Origin: Pseudoflavonifractor phocaeensis | GTDB lineage: Bacteria; Bacillota; Clostridia; Oscillospirales; Oscillospiraceae | Direction: 5' to 3' | Length of the DNA stretch: 64,000 nt | Assembly (NCBI RefSeq): GCF_021531815.1 | Contig: NZ_JADYUM010000002.1 | Location: 62,001 to 126,000 of the forward strand | In this document: piece by piece, positions 1 to 8,731 of the stretch | Position numbering within the stretch: position 1 is the first letter of the stretch | Layout: every line of letters begins with the position of its first letter | The notes under the pieces: model-generated | Told to the model about the DNA's origin: nothing | The model's database searches: none | Seen by the model: only the letters and a program-made list of their open reading frames with translations | Position numbers and translations under genes: made by a program

Positions 1-119
1 AGCAGGAGTCCAGCCAGAGACAGGATGCCCAGCACCAACAGTAAGGGAATACTGAACAGCGCCATGAAGACAGACAGCGCCACTACCAGAATAACATATA
101 AAATAGTCAGAGTGATCAT
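1..119 (-). CDS. Small hydrophobic membrane protein, 5' part only
   Basis: The reading frame starts at an ATG at 119, with a GGGAG ribosome site a few bases upstream, and runs off the window edge after about 39 codons. All visible residues are strongly hydrophobic (Ile, Leu, Val, Ala, Phe), so at least one membrane helix begins within the first ten residues. No polar or catalytic motif is visible and I do not recognise the family. It lies downstream of purL on the same strand, but the purL terminator separates them. Confidence 0.55.
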   Translation of the reverse strand, partial: MITLTILYVILVVALSVFMALFSIPLLLVLGILSLAGLL

Positions 120-200
120 CGTTGTACCGCTCCCTTGTTAAGATGGGTACAGGATAGCAGACCCGTCTGAAAAGCCGGGAAAAGGAACATTAAAATCCGA

Positions 201-236
201 TAAAAATCCCCGCCGCGGGACAGGCCCGCGGCGGGG
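201..236 (-). terminator. Rho-independent terminator of purL
   Basis: A perfect 12-bp GC stem (208-219 with 225-236) encloses a 5-base loop. On the minus strand it is followed by ATTTTTA. It lies 30 bases past the purL stop. Confidence 0.9.
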
Positions 237-265
237 AGAAGCAATGGCGGAGGTGTGCGCGGCAA

Positions 266-3200
266 TTACTTGAAATACTCGGCGCCGGACTCGAAGAGAG
301 GCTGGTGCTTATTGCCGGGAATGTTGACGCCCACGTACTGGCCCCGGCGCTCCAGGTGGCCCATTTTACCGAAGACACGGCCGTCAGGGGAAAAGATGCC
401 CTCGATGGCAGCCATGGAGCCGTTGGGATTGGCGGAGATGTCCATGGTGGGCTGGCCGTTCAGGTCCACATACTGGGTGGCCACCTGACCGCCTGCGATG
501 AGGTTGTCAATGACGGACTGGGGACCGACGAAGCGGCCCTCGCCGTGGGAGATGGGGATGGTGTGCAGGTCGCCCACATTGGACTTGAGCATCCAGGGGG
601 ACTGGACGGAGGCCACCCGGGTGGTGACGTAGCGGGACTGGTGGCGGCCGATGAGGTTGTAGGTCAGGGTGGGGCAGGAGTCGTCCATGGGGCGGATCTC
701 GCCGTAGGGCACCAGACCCAGTTTGACCAGGGCCTGGAAGCCGTTGCAGATGCCCAGCATCAGGCCGTCCCGGTTTTTCAGCAGGTCCATGATGGCGTCA
801 GCGATGGCGGGGGAGCGGAGGAAGGAGGCGATGAACTTGCCGGAGCCGTCGGGCTCGTCGCCGCCGGAGAAACCGCCGGGCAGCACCACCATCTGGGCGG
901 AGCGGATGGCCTGCTCCAGGGCCTGGGCGGACTGGGCCAGGAAATCGGTGGTCAGGTTGCGGACCACCACGATCTGGGGGTCGATGCCCGCGCGGATACA
1001 GGCCTGGGCGGTGTCATACTCACAGTTGGTGCCGGGGAAGACGGGGATGACGGCCTTGGGGTGGGCGGTCTTGTGCCGGCAGACGGCGGGGGAGCGCTTG
1101 TCCCAGGAGATGGGGGCCACCGCCTCGGTGGTGCCCGCCAGAGTGGGGTAGACCTTTTCCAGCACGCCGTCGTTGAGCCGGCGCAGCTCGTCCACGGAGA
1201 CGGCCTCGCCGGGCAGGGCGATCATAGGCACTTCGGTGGTTTCGCCCAGGCGGACGGCAGTGGGCTCGTTGACCTCCTCGGTGAGCTCAGCTACGATGGC
1301 GCCGGGCTGGGCGGCGTACCAATCCACATCGTTCATCCCGGCCTGGAAGCCGATCTGGTTGCCGAAGGACATGTTCATCACGGCCTCTGCCGCGCCGTGC
1401 TCCACGGCCCAGGCGGCTTTCACCTTACCGGCGGTGTGGAGGGCGTGGAAGGCCTCCCAGGCGGCCTTGCTGTCTTGGCTGGCAAACAGGTAGACCGGGT
1501 GTCCGGCCTCCTTGAACTCGGGGGAGAGGACCTGGGCGGCCTTGACGGGGGCGATGGCGAAGGAGATCAGGGTGGGAGGCACGTCCTTGTCCAGGAAGGA
1601 GCCGGACATGGAGTCCTTGCCGCCGATGGCGGCGGCTCCCAGCTCCAGCTGGGCGTCCAGGGCGCCCAGCAGGGCGGAGAAGGGCTTGCCCCAGCGCTGA
1701 GGCTCCTCCCGCAGCTTCTCAAAGAACTCCTGGAAGGTGAGGTAGGCCTTTTTATAGTCGGCGCCGGCGGCTACCAGCTTGGCCATGGAGGTGTAGACGG
1801 CGTCGTGAGAGCCGGCGTAGGGGTCCACGCTGGTCCGGTCGGGGTCAAAGCCCCAGGCCATGACGCTGGCCTGGTCAGTCTCCTGGCCGGGCAGCACGGG
1901 GAACAGGGCGGACATGGCCTGGGCGGGGGTGGCCTGGGTCTTGCCGCCGAAGGGCATCAGGACGGAGGCGGCGCCGATGGAGCCGTCGAACCGCTCGGTG
2001 AGGCCGCGGCGGGAGCCGCACTTCAGGCTGGCGGCCATCTCCTTCAGGTTGGAGAACTGGGTCTCGCCTAGCTTGGAACGGTCCTGCTTGTCCACCGCCA
2101 CGGAGGCGTGCTTGACAGCGCCGTTGGTGTTCAAGAATTCACGGGACAGGTCAGCGATGGTGCGGCCCTTCCAGTGCATGACCATCCGGGGGCTGGCGGT
2201 GACGGTGGCCACCCGGTAGGCCTCCAGGTTCTCCGCCTCGGCGGCGGCGATAAACTTATCCACATCCTGGGGGGCGACGACCACGGCCATGCGCTCCTGG
2301 GACTCGGAGATGGCCAACTCGGTGCCGTCCAGGCCGTCATACTTCTTGCGCACCGCGTCCAGTTCGATCTCCAGACCGTCAGCCAGCTCGCCGATGGCCA
2401 CGGACACGCCGCCGGCGCCGAAGTCGTTGCAGCGCTTGATGAGGCGGGTCACCTCGCCGTTGCGGAACAGGCGCTGAATCTTACGCTCCTCGGGGGCGTT
2501 GCCCTTCTGGACCTCGGAGGCCATGGTGGTCAGGGACTTCTTGTTGTGGCTCTTGGAGGAGCCGGTGGCGCCGCCGATGCCGTCCCGGCCGGTGCGGCCG
2601 CCCAGGAGGATGACCACGTCGCCGGGAGCGGGGCACTCCCGGACCACGTTCTCAGCGGGGGCCGCGCCTACCACCGCGCCGCACTCCAGGCGCTTGGCAA
2701 TGTAGCCGTCGTGGTAGACCTCGGCCACGTGGCCGGTGGCCAGGCCGATCTGGTTGCCGTAGGAGGAGTAGCCGGCCGCGGCGGTGGTGGCCAGCTTCCT
2801 CTGGGGGAGCTTGCCCTCCAGGGTCTGCTCAAAGGGCACCCGGGGATCGCCGCCGCCGGTGAAGCGCATGGCCTGGTGGACATAGACACGGCCGGACAGG
2901 GGGTCGCGGATGCAGCCGCCGATACAGGTGGCTGCGCCGCCGAAGGGCTCGATCTCGGTGGGATGGTTGTGGGTCTCGTTCTTGAACATGAGCAGCCAAT
3001 CCTGCTCCTTGCCGTCCACCTGGGCGGGGACATGGATGGAGCAGGCGTTGATCTCCTCGGACTCGTCCAGTTCGGGGAGCAGGCCGCGCTTTTTCAGGGT
3101 CTTGGCGCCGATGGTGGCCAGGTCCATCAGGGTCTGGGGCCGCTTGGCGGCCTTCTCCTCGCCGTAGACCTCCACCCGGGCGGCCAAGTACCGCTCGTAG

Positions 3201-3946
3201 GCCGCCTTGATCTCGGGGTCGGCAATGTCCACGGTGTCCAGATGGGTGGAGAAGGTGGTGTGGCGGCAGTGGTCAGACCAATAAGTATCGACGACGCGGA
3301 CCTCGGTGATGGTGGGGTCGCGCTTTTCCTCATCCCGGAAATAGGCCTGGAGGAATTTCAGGTCGTCCAGGTCCATGGCCAGGCCCAGGGAGGACAGCAG
3401 GTCGCCCAGACCGGCCTCGTCCAAAGCGGTGAAGCCCTCGATGGTGGCCACATGGTCGGGGATGTCGTAGGTGCGGACCAGGGTGGCGGGCTTTTCCGCG
3501 GAGGCCTCCCGGCTCTCCACGGGGTTGATGAGGTAGTGCTTGATCTTGTCCAGGTCGACCTGGGTCAGTTCGCCCTCCAGAATGTACACCTTGGCGTGGG
3601 CGATCAGGGGGCGGTCCACCCCGGCCATGAGCTGGATGCATTGGGCGCAGGAGTCGGAGCGCTGGTCAAACTGGCCGGGCAGGGCCTCCACCGCCAGGAT
3701 GGCGTGGGGCTGGGCGAGGACGGGGAAAACTTCGTCATAGACCACGTCCACCTGGGGCTCGGAGAAGACGATGCCCTTGGCCTGCTCGTAGACGGCGGGA
3801 TCGATCTGGTCGGCGTCGTAGCGGTTCAGGATAGCCACGGACTTCAGGTTCTGGATGCCCAACTGCTCCTGGAGGGCCTTGCACAGCCCCTGGGCCTCCA
3901 CGTCAAAGCCGGGCTTTTTCTGGGAATAGCAGCGGTAAACACTCAT
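266..3946 (-). CDS. purL: Phosphoribosylformylglycinamidine synthase, single-chain type
   Basis: PurL makes FGAM from FGAR, ATP and glutamine in step 4 of de novo purine synthesis, in the cytoplasm. The 1226-residue protein is the long single-chain form: an N-terminal PurS-like part, two AIRS-type synthase halves (for example NETHNHPTEIEPFGGAATC), and a C-terminal class I glutamine amidotransferase. The amidotransferase nucleophile is in LGICNGFQ (Cys about 1067), followed by a downstream SHGEGRF. The start at 3946 is chosen because GGAGG lies 9 bases upstream; an in-frame ATG 48 bases earlier lacks a ribosome site. It is monocistronic as far as can be seen, with a strong terminator just downstream. 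No purine riboswitch was recognised in the 170-base leader. Confidence 0.97.
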   Translation of the reverse strand: MSVYRCYSQKKPGFDVEAQGLCKALQEQLGIQNLKSVAILNRYDADQIDPAVYEQAKGIVFSEPQVDVVYDEVFPVLAQPHAILAVEALPGQFDQRSDSCAQCIQLMAGVDRPLIAHAKVYILEGELTQVDLDKIKHYLINPVESREASAEKPATLVRTYDIPDHVATIEGFTALDEAGLGDLLSSLGLAMDLDDLKFLQAYFRDEEKRDPTITEVRVVDTYWSDHCRHTTFSTHLDTVDIADPEIKAAYERYLAARVEVYGEEKAAKRPQTLMDLATIGAKTLKKRGLLPELDESEEINACSIHVPAQVDGKEQDWLLMFKNETHNHPTEIEPFGGAATCIGGCIRDPLSGRVYVHQAMRFTGGGDPRVPFEQTLEGKLPQRKLATTAAAGYSSYGNQIGLATGHVAEVYHDGYIAKRLECGAVVGAAPAENVVRECPAPGDVVILLGGRTGRDGIGGATGSSKSHNKKSLTTMASEVQKGNAPEERKIQRLFRNGEVTRLIKRCNDFGAGGVSVAIGELADGLEIELDAVRKKYDGLDGTELAISESQERMAVVVAPQDVDKFIAAAEAENLEAYRVATVTASPRMVMHWKGRTIADLSREFLNTNGAVKHASVAVDKQDRSKLGETQFSNLKEMAASLKCGSRRGLTERFDGSIGAASVLMPFGGKTQATPAQAMSALFPVLPGQETDQASVMAWGFDPDRTSVDPYAGSHDAVYTSMAKLVAAGADYKKAYLTFQEFFEKLREEPQRWGKPFSALLGALDAQLELGAAAIGGKDSMSGSFLDKDVPPTLISFAIAPVKAAQVLSPEFKEAGHPVYLFASQDSKAAWEAFHALHTAGKVKAAWAVEHGAAEAVMNMSFGNQIGFQAGMNDVDWYAAQPGAIVAELTEEVNEPTAVRLGETTEVPMIALPGEAVSVDELRRLNDGVLEKVYPTLAGTTEAVAPISWDKRSPAVCRHKTAHPKAVIPVFPGTNCEYDTAQACIRAGIDPQIVVVRNLTTDFLAQSAQALEQAIRSAQMVVLPGGFSGGDEPDGSGKFIASFLRSPAIADAIMDLLKNRDGLMLGICNGFQALVKLGLVPYGEIRPMDDSCPTLTYNLIGRHQSRYVTTRVASVQSPWMLKSNVGDLHTIPISHGEGRFVGPQSVIDNLIAGGQVATQYVDLNGQPTMDISANPNGSMAAIEGIFSPDGRVFGKMGHLERRGQYVGVNIPGNKHQPLFESGAEYFK

Positions 3947-4115
3947 AATTCTGATTCCTCCACTTTTTGGAGATAAGAGCCGGAATCGCCGCATAACAGC
4001 GCCGGGACCGAAAAGCCCGCCGGAACTCTTACCTATCTTTCTCTATTTTATCTTAATTTGGATACTCCAAGGATCGACGGATCAAAGACTGTGTGCGGTA
4101 CGGAGGATTGTCCCC

Positions 4116-5627
4116 TCACTGGAGGTTCCAGTTTTCCAGCTGGGCGAACACGTTGCCCCGGACGGGGGACAGGCCGGACAGCCGGCCCCACTGGGTGAGG
4201 ACGGAGCCGTTTTTGAAGCAGATGGGGACCAGGGGGACCTGCTCCTCCAGATGGGTGAACAGGGCGCGGGCGGCGGAGGTCCGGGCGGAGCCGGAAGCCC
4301 CCTGCAGGATGGACAGCAGACCATCCGTCTGCTCCTCGCGCCATCCGCCGTAGTTCAGCGAGCCGGCGGAGGACAGGAGGGGAGACAGGTCAAAATTGGC
4401 GGTGAGCACCACCTCGCCCAGGTAGAGGTCGAAATTGCCCGCGGCCAGGGCGGCGGTGTAGTCTTCAAAAGCCAGCTTGGTCAGCGTGACCTCCATGCCG
4501 GCGGACTCCAGCTGGTAGGCGATGCGTTGGGCGGCGGCGCCTTTGGCGCTGTTTTCGCTGTTGACCAGAATGGTGAGGGAGCGGCCCAGCAGCCGTAGCT
4601 CCTCCAACTGAGCCACCGTTTCCTCCGGGTCATAGGACAGCGTCTGGGCCAGCGACTGGTCGTACAGGGAGCTGCTGGGGTGGACGGGCAGGAGGGAAGC
4701 GCAGGCGTGGCGGGCGTAATCCACCTGAACGATGGAGTCCCGATCTACAGCCCGGGCCAGGGCACGGCGGACCTCCGGGCGTTGGCAGAGCCCCCGCTGG
4801 GTGTTGAAGCCCAGGTAGAGCAGGTCGGTGGTGGCGTAGTCCCAAGTCTCATAGCTGCCCGAGTAGCCCAGGGAGTTGGTGCCCATCAGGTCCACATCCA
4901 CCAGGCCGATGTCCCCCGAGGCGAAGGCGGAGAGCAGGTCATCGCTGCGCTCCACCGCTTTCAGCGGGATCTCCTGGGCGGGGAGGGTTTTCCTCTGCCA
5001 CCAGCCGGTCCGGGCGGTGAGGGACAGGGCGTCTCCCAATCCGGCGAGTACATAGGGGCCGGTCCCGGCGGGGCGGTCCCCGGTGCCGTTGGCGATGGGG
5101 ATGTCCAGCAGGGCGGGCAGATCGCCGTTGGGACGGCTGAGGGTAATGACAACAGAGTTTTCGCCGGCGGTGACGGCGGCCACATCCTGCAGCCGCTGGG
5201 CATAGCGGGAGCCCGCCTGCCGGGCGGTGTTCAGGGCGGCTGCCACCGCCTCTTCCGTGAGAGGAGTCCCGTCGGAGAAGGTGACGCCGGAGCGGAGGGT
5301 GAAGGTCCAGGACAGGTTGTCCGGGCTGGCGGAATAACTTTGGCACAGCACCGGTACGGCTTGGAAGTTCTCATCCAGCTGGAACAGGGGCTCGTAGAGC
5401 AGGGGGGCCAGGGTCAGGTTGGCCCGGTTTTCCCCCAGCACGGGGTGAAGGCTGTAAGCGGGATAGACAGCCAGGGAGAAAGGAATGGCCATCGGCTCCT
5501 GGGAGGTGCCGTCAGAGGAGGCCGAGACGGGGTCCGGCTGGCTGTCCGAAGTTCCGCCGGTGGAGCCGCAGGCCGGCAGGGCAAGGACCAGAACGGCGGA
5601 TAACAGCAGGGAGAGAAGTTGTCTCAT
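4116..5627 (-). CDS. ABC transporter substrate-binding lipoprotein, SBP_bac_5 family
   Basis: A 503-residue extracellular solute-binding protein of the peptide/nickel family. The N-terminus is a lipoprotein signal ending in a LPAC lipobox, with the lipidated Cys near residue 21, followed by a Ser/Thr/Gly-rich linker. Family hallmarks include LSWTFTLRSGVTFSDGTPLT and the GTGPYVLA region, and the length is normal. The start at 5627 follows AAGGAA. It begins 18 bases after the pgeF stop, so the two are probably co-transcribed from the promoter at 6490-6518. No permease or ATPase genes are adjacent, so the transported substrate cannot be inferred and the protein may work with a transporter encoded elsewhere. 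Confidence 0.88.
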   Translation of the reverse strand: MRQLLSLLLSAVLVLALPACGSTGGTSDSQPDPVSASSDGTSQEPMAIPFSLAVYPAYSLHPVLGENRANLTLAPLLYEPLFQLDENFQAVPVLCQSYSASPDNLSWTFTLRSGVTFSDGTPLTEEAVAAALNTARQAGSRYAQRLQDVAAVTAGENSVVITLSRPNGDLPALLDIPIANGTGDRPAGTGPYVLAGLGDALSLTARTGWWQRKTLPAQEIPLKAVERSDDLLSAFASGDIGLVDVDLMGTNSLGYSGSYETWDYATTDLLYLGFNTQRGLCQRPEVRRALARAVDRDSIVQVDYARHACASLLPVHPSSSLYDQSLAQTLSYDPEETVAQLEELRLLGRSLTILVNSENSAKGAAAQRIAYQLESAGMEVTLTKLAFEDYTAALAAGNFDLYLGEVVLTANFDLSPLLSSAGSLNYGGWREEQTDGLLSILQGASGSARTSAARALFTHLEEQVPLVPICFKNGSVLTQWGRLSGLSPVRGNVFAQLENWNLQ

Positions 5628-5645
5628 ACAGGTTCCTTTTCGTGT

Positions 5646-6458
5646 TCAGACAAGTTGGATCATGGCGGCCATGCTGCCGCGCCGGTTCCCCTGGACCCGG
5701 TGGGACCAGAACAGGTCCAGCTGGCAGGCGGTGCAGGCGGGGCACAGGGCGATGTGCTCCGGCGCCACTCCGGCCCGCTCCAGCCACCTGGCGTTGGCCC
5801 CCTTCAGGTCCACGGTGAATTTTTCGCCGCCGGGGAGGGGGTGGATGAAGGGCTCCGCCTCCGCGCCCAGTCCGGCACGCAGGCCGTCGGGGACATCGGC
5901 GTGGGTTTCGAAGCAGCAGGGGCCGATACCGGGGCCGATGGCGGCCAGAATATCCCCGGGGTCGCAGCCGTAATCCAGGACCATAGCCTCCACCGCACGG
6001 GCGGCGATGCGGCTGGCGGTGCCCCGCCAGCCGGCGTGGGCGGCGGCAATGACCCGGGCCTTGGGATCATAGAGCAGAATGGGAATACAATCGCCAGAGA
6101 AAATAGTCAGGCATACGCCGGGCTCGTCGGTGACCAGGCCGTCGGCGTCAAAGACGCCGGGGGCTGCGGGGCTGTCCATCACGTCCGCCCGGCCCACGGA
6201 GCGGACCAAACCGCTGTGGACCTGGTGGTTTTTGACCAGAGCATCGGGATCGGTGCCCACGGCGGCGCAGAAGCGGCGGAAATTTTCCTCCACATTGGCC
6301 GGGGCGTCCCCACGGTTGGCACCCAGGTTCATGCTGCCCCAGGGGGCGGGGGAGACGCCGCCCAGCCGGGTGGAAAAGCCGTGGGCTGTTCCCGCCCAGG
6401 CGGGGTGGGTGCAGGCATAAAAAGAGACGCCATGGCGCTCCTGGCGGATGATGTCCAT
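5646..6458 (-). CDS. pgeF: Peptidoglycan editing factor / YfiH-LACC1 family protein
   Basis: A 270-residue member of the DUF152/YfiH family. Relatives include E. coli PgeF (YfiH) and human LACC1, reported as purine nucleoside phosphorylase/deaminase-type enzymes or as muropeptide editing factors. The family metal and catalytic residues are visible: NHQVHSG (His78, His81), SGDCIPI (Cys124) and HAGWRGT (His141), followed by GPGIGPCCFE. The ATG at 6458 has GGAGGG 7 bases upstream. First gene of a two-gene unit with the solute-binding lipoprotein. Family assignment is firm; the physiological substrate is not settled by sequence. Confidence 0.93.
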   Translation of the reverse strand: MDIIRQERHGVSFYACTHPAWAGTAHGFSTRLGGVSPAPWGSMNLGANRGDAPANVEENFRRFCAAVGTDPDALVKNHQVHSGLVRSVGRADVMDSPAAPGVFDADGLVTDEPGVCLTIFSGDCIPILLYDPKARVIAAAHAGWRGTASRIAARAVEAMVLDYGCDPGDILAAIGPGIGPCCFETHADVPDGLRAGLGAEAEPFIHPLPGGEKFTVDLKGANARWLERAGVAPEHIALCPACTACQLDLFWSHRVQGNRRGSMAAMIQLV

Positions 6459-6489
6459 GGCTGTCCCTCCATTTCTCTGATGATGTTTT

Positions 6490-6518
6490 ATTTTATCCTA
6501 AAATTTTCGTTCTGACAA
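6490..6518 (-). promoter_or_regulatory. SigA-type promoter of pgeF
   Basis: On the minus strand, TTGTCA (6513-6518), a 17-base spacer, then TAAAAT (6490-6495), about 30 bases before the pgeF start. Confidence 0.7.
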
Positions 6519-6615
6519 CCCATATAGTCAACGAAGTTGAAAAGAACAAGCCCTTTTCCGTCAGTATAAATTTCAAAACCCGGTCTGGACGCTTTGAAAA
6601 TGTTGCCTGGAGCGC

Positions 6616-6828
6616 TCAGAGCTGCTGGAGCTCCCGCAGGGTTTCCTGGATGGTCTTCCGGGGCAGGTAGACCGCCGCCATCTCAGCCAGCTGCTTCAGG
6701 GTCAGGGAGCGGGCCGCGCCCACCATGGGGTGCTGCATCAGCTTGCCGAACCTCCGCTGAAACACCGCCCGGGACCGGGGATTGTCCAGCAGCTCTCCCA
6801 CCGTTATGTTTTGATTGCGCAGATCCAA
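6616..6828 (-). CDS. Small helical protein, unknown function
   Basis: A 70-residue protein starting with TTG at 6828, preceded by a near-perfect GGAGGTGAT ribosome site, which is the main argument that this is a real gene. The sequence predicts as short helices with a VGELLDNPRSRAVFQRRF segment and a second half AARSLTLKQLAEMA. It resembles, by memory, the small helical modules appended to some clostridial glycosidases and esterases that start with VGELLDNP. It has no signal peptide or membrane segment. It is divergent from the membrane protein gene at 6941. Function unknown. Confidence 0.6.
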   Translation of the reverse strand: MDLRNQNITVGELLDNPRSRAVFQRRFGKLMQHPMVGAARSLTLKQLAEMAAVYLPRKTIQETLRELQQL

Positions 6829-6872
6829 GAGAGATCACCTCCGTTCCCATTCTATGTGGAAGGGGCGGTTTC

Positions 6873-6901
6873 TTGACTTTCTTTTGGGAGGGGTATATCA
6901 T
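6873..6901 (+). promoter_or_regulatory. SigA-type promoter for the 6941 gene
   Basis: TTGACT (6873-6878), a 17-base spacer, TATCAT (6896-6901), 39 bases before the ATG. Confidence 0.6.
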
Positions 6902-6940
6902 AAATGCATCAAGACAGAACAGAATGGAGGAGGAACGCCT

Positions 6941-7807
6941 ATGAAAAGAGGGGGCTGGAAAGCGGCCATGCGCGCGGCCCATCAGGAACTCAGGCGGAAG
7001 AGAAGTGTGACCGCGGTATATCTGGTGCTGCGCCTGATGGTCATTCTCATCATGGTGGCCCAGTTTTTCAACCGGAATTTTGAAAATGTTTTCCTGTGCC
7101 TGCTGACGCTGGTGCTGTTTCTGCTGCCCACGATTTTCGAGCGGCGGCTCCAGATCGACCTGCCGGACACCCTGGAGATCATCATTATGATCTTCATTTT
7201 CGCTGCGGAGATCCTGGGAGAGATCAGCGCCTTCTATACCACCTTCCAGGGCTGGGACACCATGCTTCACACCCTCAACGGATTTCTCTGTGCCGCCATC
7301 GGCTTTTCCCTGGTGGATATGTTTGACCGGAACGAGCGCTTCTCCCTGTCTCTATCCCCCGTCTTTATGGCCATCGTGGCCTTCTGCTTTTCTATGACCA
7401 TCGGTGTTCTGTGGGAATTTTTTGAATGTGCCATGGATCAGCTGTTCCTGCTGGATATGCAGAAGGACGCCGTGGTGACCAGCATCTCCTCCGTGATGCT
7501 GGACCCCACCGGAGGCAACACCCCCGTGGCCATCAAGGGGATCACCGACGTGATCGTGGTGGCCAATGGGGAGGAAATTCCCCTGGGCCTGGGTGGCTAT
7601 CTGGACATCGGGATCCTGGACACCATGAAAGACCTGGTGGTCAACTTCGTGGGGGCGGTGGTGTTCTCTTTCATCGGCTATTTTTACGTAAAGGGCAGAG
7701 GCAAGGGGCGTTTCGCCAAACGGTTCATCCCCCAGGTGCTGGGCGGGGGAGAACAGAAAGAAGCGACGCAGGCCGAGCCGGAAAAAATACAGGGCACCAA
7801 GGAATAA
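6941..7807 (+). CDS. Multi-pass membrane protein, unknown function
   Basis: A 288-residue integral membrane protein. The start at 6941 is chosen because GGAGGAGG precedes it; earlier codons in frame fall between the promoter and this site. A basic cytoplasmic N-terminus (MKRGGWK) is followed by about six to seven hydrophobic segments, including LMVILIMVAQFF, CLLTLVLFLLPTIF, IIIMIFIFAAEIL and FMAIVAFCFSMTIGVLWEFFE. A longer polar loop (about residues 165-220) precedes the last helix. The tail is charged and Gln/Glu-rich. WEFFE after a helix is reminiscent of YjdF/DUF2238-type proteins, but I cannot confirm that. It is followed after 53 bases by the DUF1540 gene. Confidence 0.75.
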   Translation: MKRGGWKAAMRAAHQELRRKRSVTAVYLVLRLMVILIMVAQFFNRNFENVFLCLLTLVLFLLPTIFERRLQIDLPDTLEIIIMIFIFAAEILGEISAFYTTFQGWDTMLHTLNGFLCAAIGFSLVDMFDRNERFSLSLSPVFMAIVAFCFSMTIGVLWEFFECAMDQLFLLDMQKDAVVTSISSVMLDPTGGNTPVAIKGITDVIVVANGEEIPLGLGGYLDIGILDTMKDLVVNFVGAVVFSFIGYFYVKGRGKGRFAKRFIPQVLGGGEQKEATQAEPEKIQGTKE

Positions 7808-7860
7808 GAAATCCTGTCTTGGTCCATACTGAAGACATCTCATGTGAGGAGGTTTTATGT

Positions 7861-8031
7861 ATGGATCAGAAATCCTGCAATACCAGCATCAAGTGCTCTG
7901 TCTCCAGCTGCGCGTTCCACAACGGCCCCTACGACTGCTGTTCCCTGTCGTCCATTAAGGTGGGCTGCTGCGACAGTAATCCCACCAAGTGTGAGGGTAC
8001 CGAGTGCGCGTCCTTCAAGCTGGGCAAGTGA
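7861..8031 (+). CDS. DUF1540 Cys-rich small protein
   Basis: A 56-residue protein with nine cysteines, including the CxxxxC pair near the N-terminus and paired CC motifs (26-27 and 36-37). This pattern and the IKCSVSSCAFH / SSIKVGCC segments match the DUF1540 family, common in Clostridia and presumed to bind metal; its role is unknown. AGGAGG lies about 10 bases before the ATG. A bidirectional-looking terminator follows directly, so this is the end of the plus-strand unit starting at 6941. Confidence 0.85.
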   Translation: MDQKSCNTSIKCSVSSCAFHNGPYDCCSLSSIKVGCCDSNPTKCEGTECASFKLGK

Positions 8032-8043
8032 CCTGACGTCAAG

Positions 8044-8083
8044 AAAACGCCGCCGCGGAAACCGTTCCGCGGCGGCGTTTTTC
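8044..8083. terminator. Bidirectional terminator between DUF1540 and rnfA
   Basis: A 17-bp inverted repeat (8044-8060 with 8065-8081) around a 4-base loop, with A residues on the left arm and T residues on the right. It can serve the plus-strand DUF1540 unit and the minus-strand rnf operon, which ends at 8102. Confidence 0.9.
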
Positions 8084-8101
8084 TATCAGCAAGGGGCGGA
8101 T

Positions 8102-8689
8102 TCAGCCCAGATGGAGCCCGTAGAATCCCACCAGGGCCAGGGCCATCAGGCCGGCTGTGATGAACAGGATCGGGAGGCCACGGAAACACCGGGGACAGCT
8201 TTCGAAGCTGACCTCCTCCCGCAGGCTGGCGAAGCTGGCCGTGGCAACAGTAGCGCCCACGCCCCCCAAAAAGGAAAACAAAAGGGCGGCAGGCAGGCTG
8301 TATCCCCGCTGGACCACCAGCAGGGCGGAACCCAGGGCGGCGCAGTTGGTGGAGATGGAGGCCAGGTTCTCATCCATTCGGTGGGACAGTTCGGGCAGAC
8401 AGACTTGGATGAACTTTCGCAGTCCGGCCACCAGGCCGGGAACCAGCAGAGCCAGGAACAACAGGCGGTAGTATTGTAGGCCGAACCGGGTGAAAACCAG
8501 GTAGTCGGCCAGCCAGGAAAACAGGGCTCCCAGCACCATGACCACCGTCAGGCAGTAGCCGGTGCGCAGGGCGTCCATGGGGTCCCGAAAGCTCCGGACC
8601 CGGGTGCCGATGCCCATGCAGTTGACCAGAACGAAGTTTTCCGACAGCAGGGCGGCCAGTGCCACACCCGCCAAATCTAGGATACCCAT
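8102..8689 (-). CDS. rnfA: RnfA-type membrane subunit (electron transport complex)
   Basis: A 195-residue six-helix membrane protein of the RnfA/RnfE/NqrD/NqrE family. The C-terminus (FRGLPILFITAGLMALALVGF) and the N-terminal SENFVLV point to RnfA rather than RnfE. In canonical RnfA/E pairs each subunit gives Cys ligands to a membrane [2Fe-2S] cluster. Here the second site (TNCAALG) is present, but the first (canonical LGICPF) reads MGIGTRV, with a Cys one helical turn earlier (Cys24). The start at 8689 is set by AAAGGAGG 7 bases upstream, not the GTG/ATG codons at 8713. Last gene of the rnfC-DG-A operon; no rnfE or rnfB follows before the terminator. Confidence 0.85.
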   Translation of the reverse strand: MGILDLAGVALAALLSENFVLVNCMGIGTRVRSFRDPMDALRTGYCLTVVMVLGALFSWLADYLVFTRFGLQYYRLLFLALLVPGLVAGLRKFIQVCLPELSHRMDENLASISTNCAALGSALLVVQRGYSLPAALLFSFLGGVGATVATASFASLREEVSFESCPRCFRGLPILFITAGLMALALVGFYGLHLG

Positions 8690-8731
8690 GGAGCGGCCTC
8701 CTTTCCGAAGCACGCAGTCAGGGAGGAAATG

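Noticed and set aside
305-3976. Two long plus-strand frames (588 and 622 codons) opposite purL
   Set aside because: Antisense to a complete, clearly recognised purL; no start context or family.
3947-3994. Upstream ATG extending purL by 16 residues
   Set aside because: No ribosome site, and the extension lacks family similarity; ATG 3946 has a GGAGG.
3947-4115. Possible purine riboswitch before purL
   Set aside because: I could not find the conserved three-stem core or paired loop sequences in the 170-base leader.
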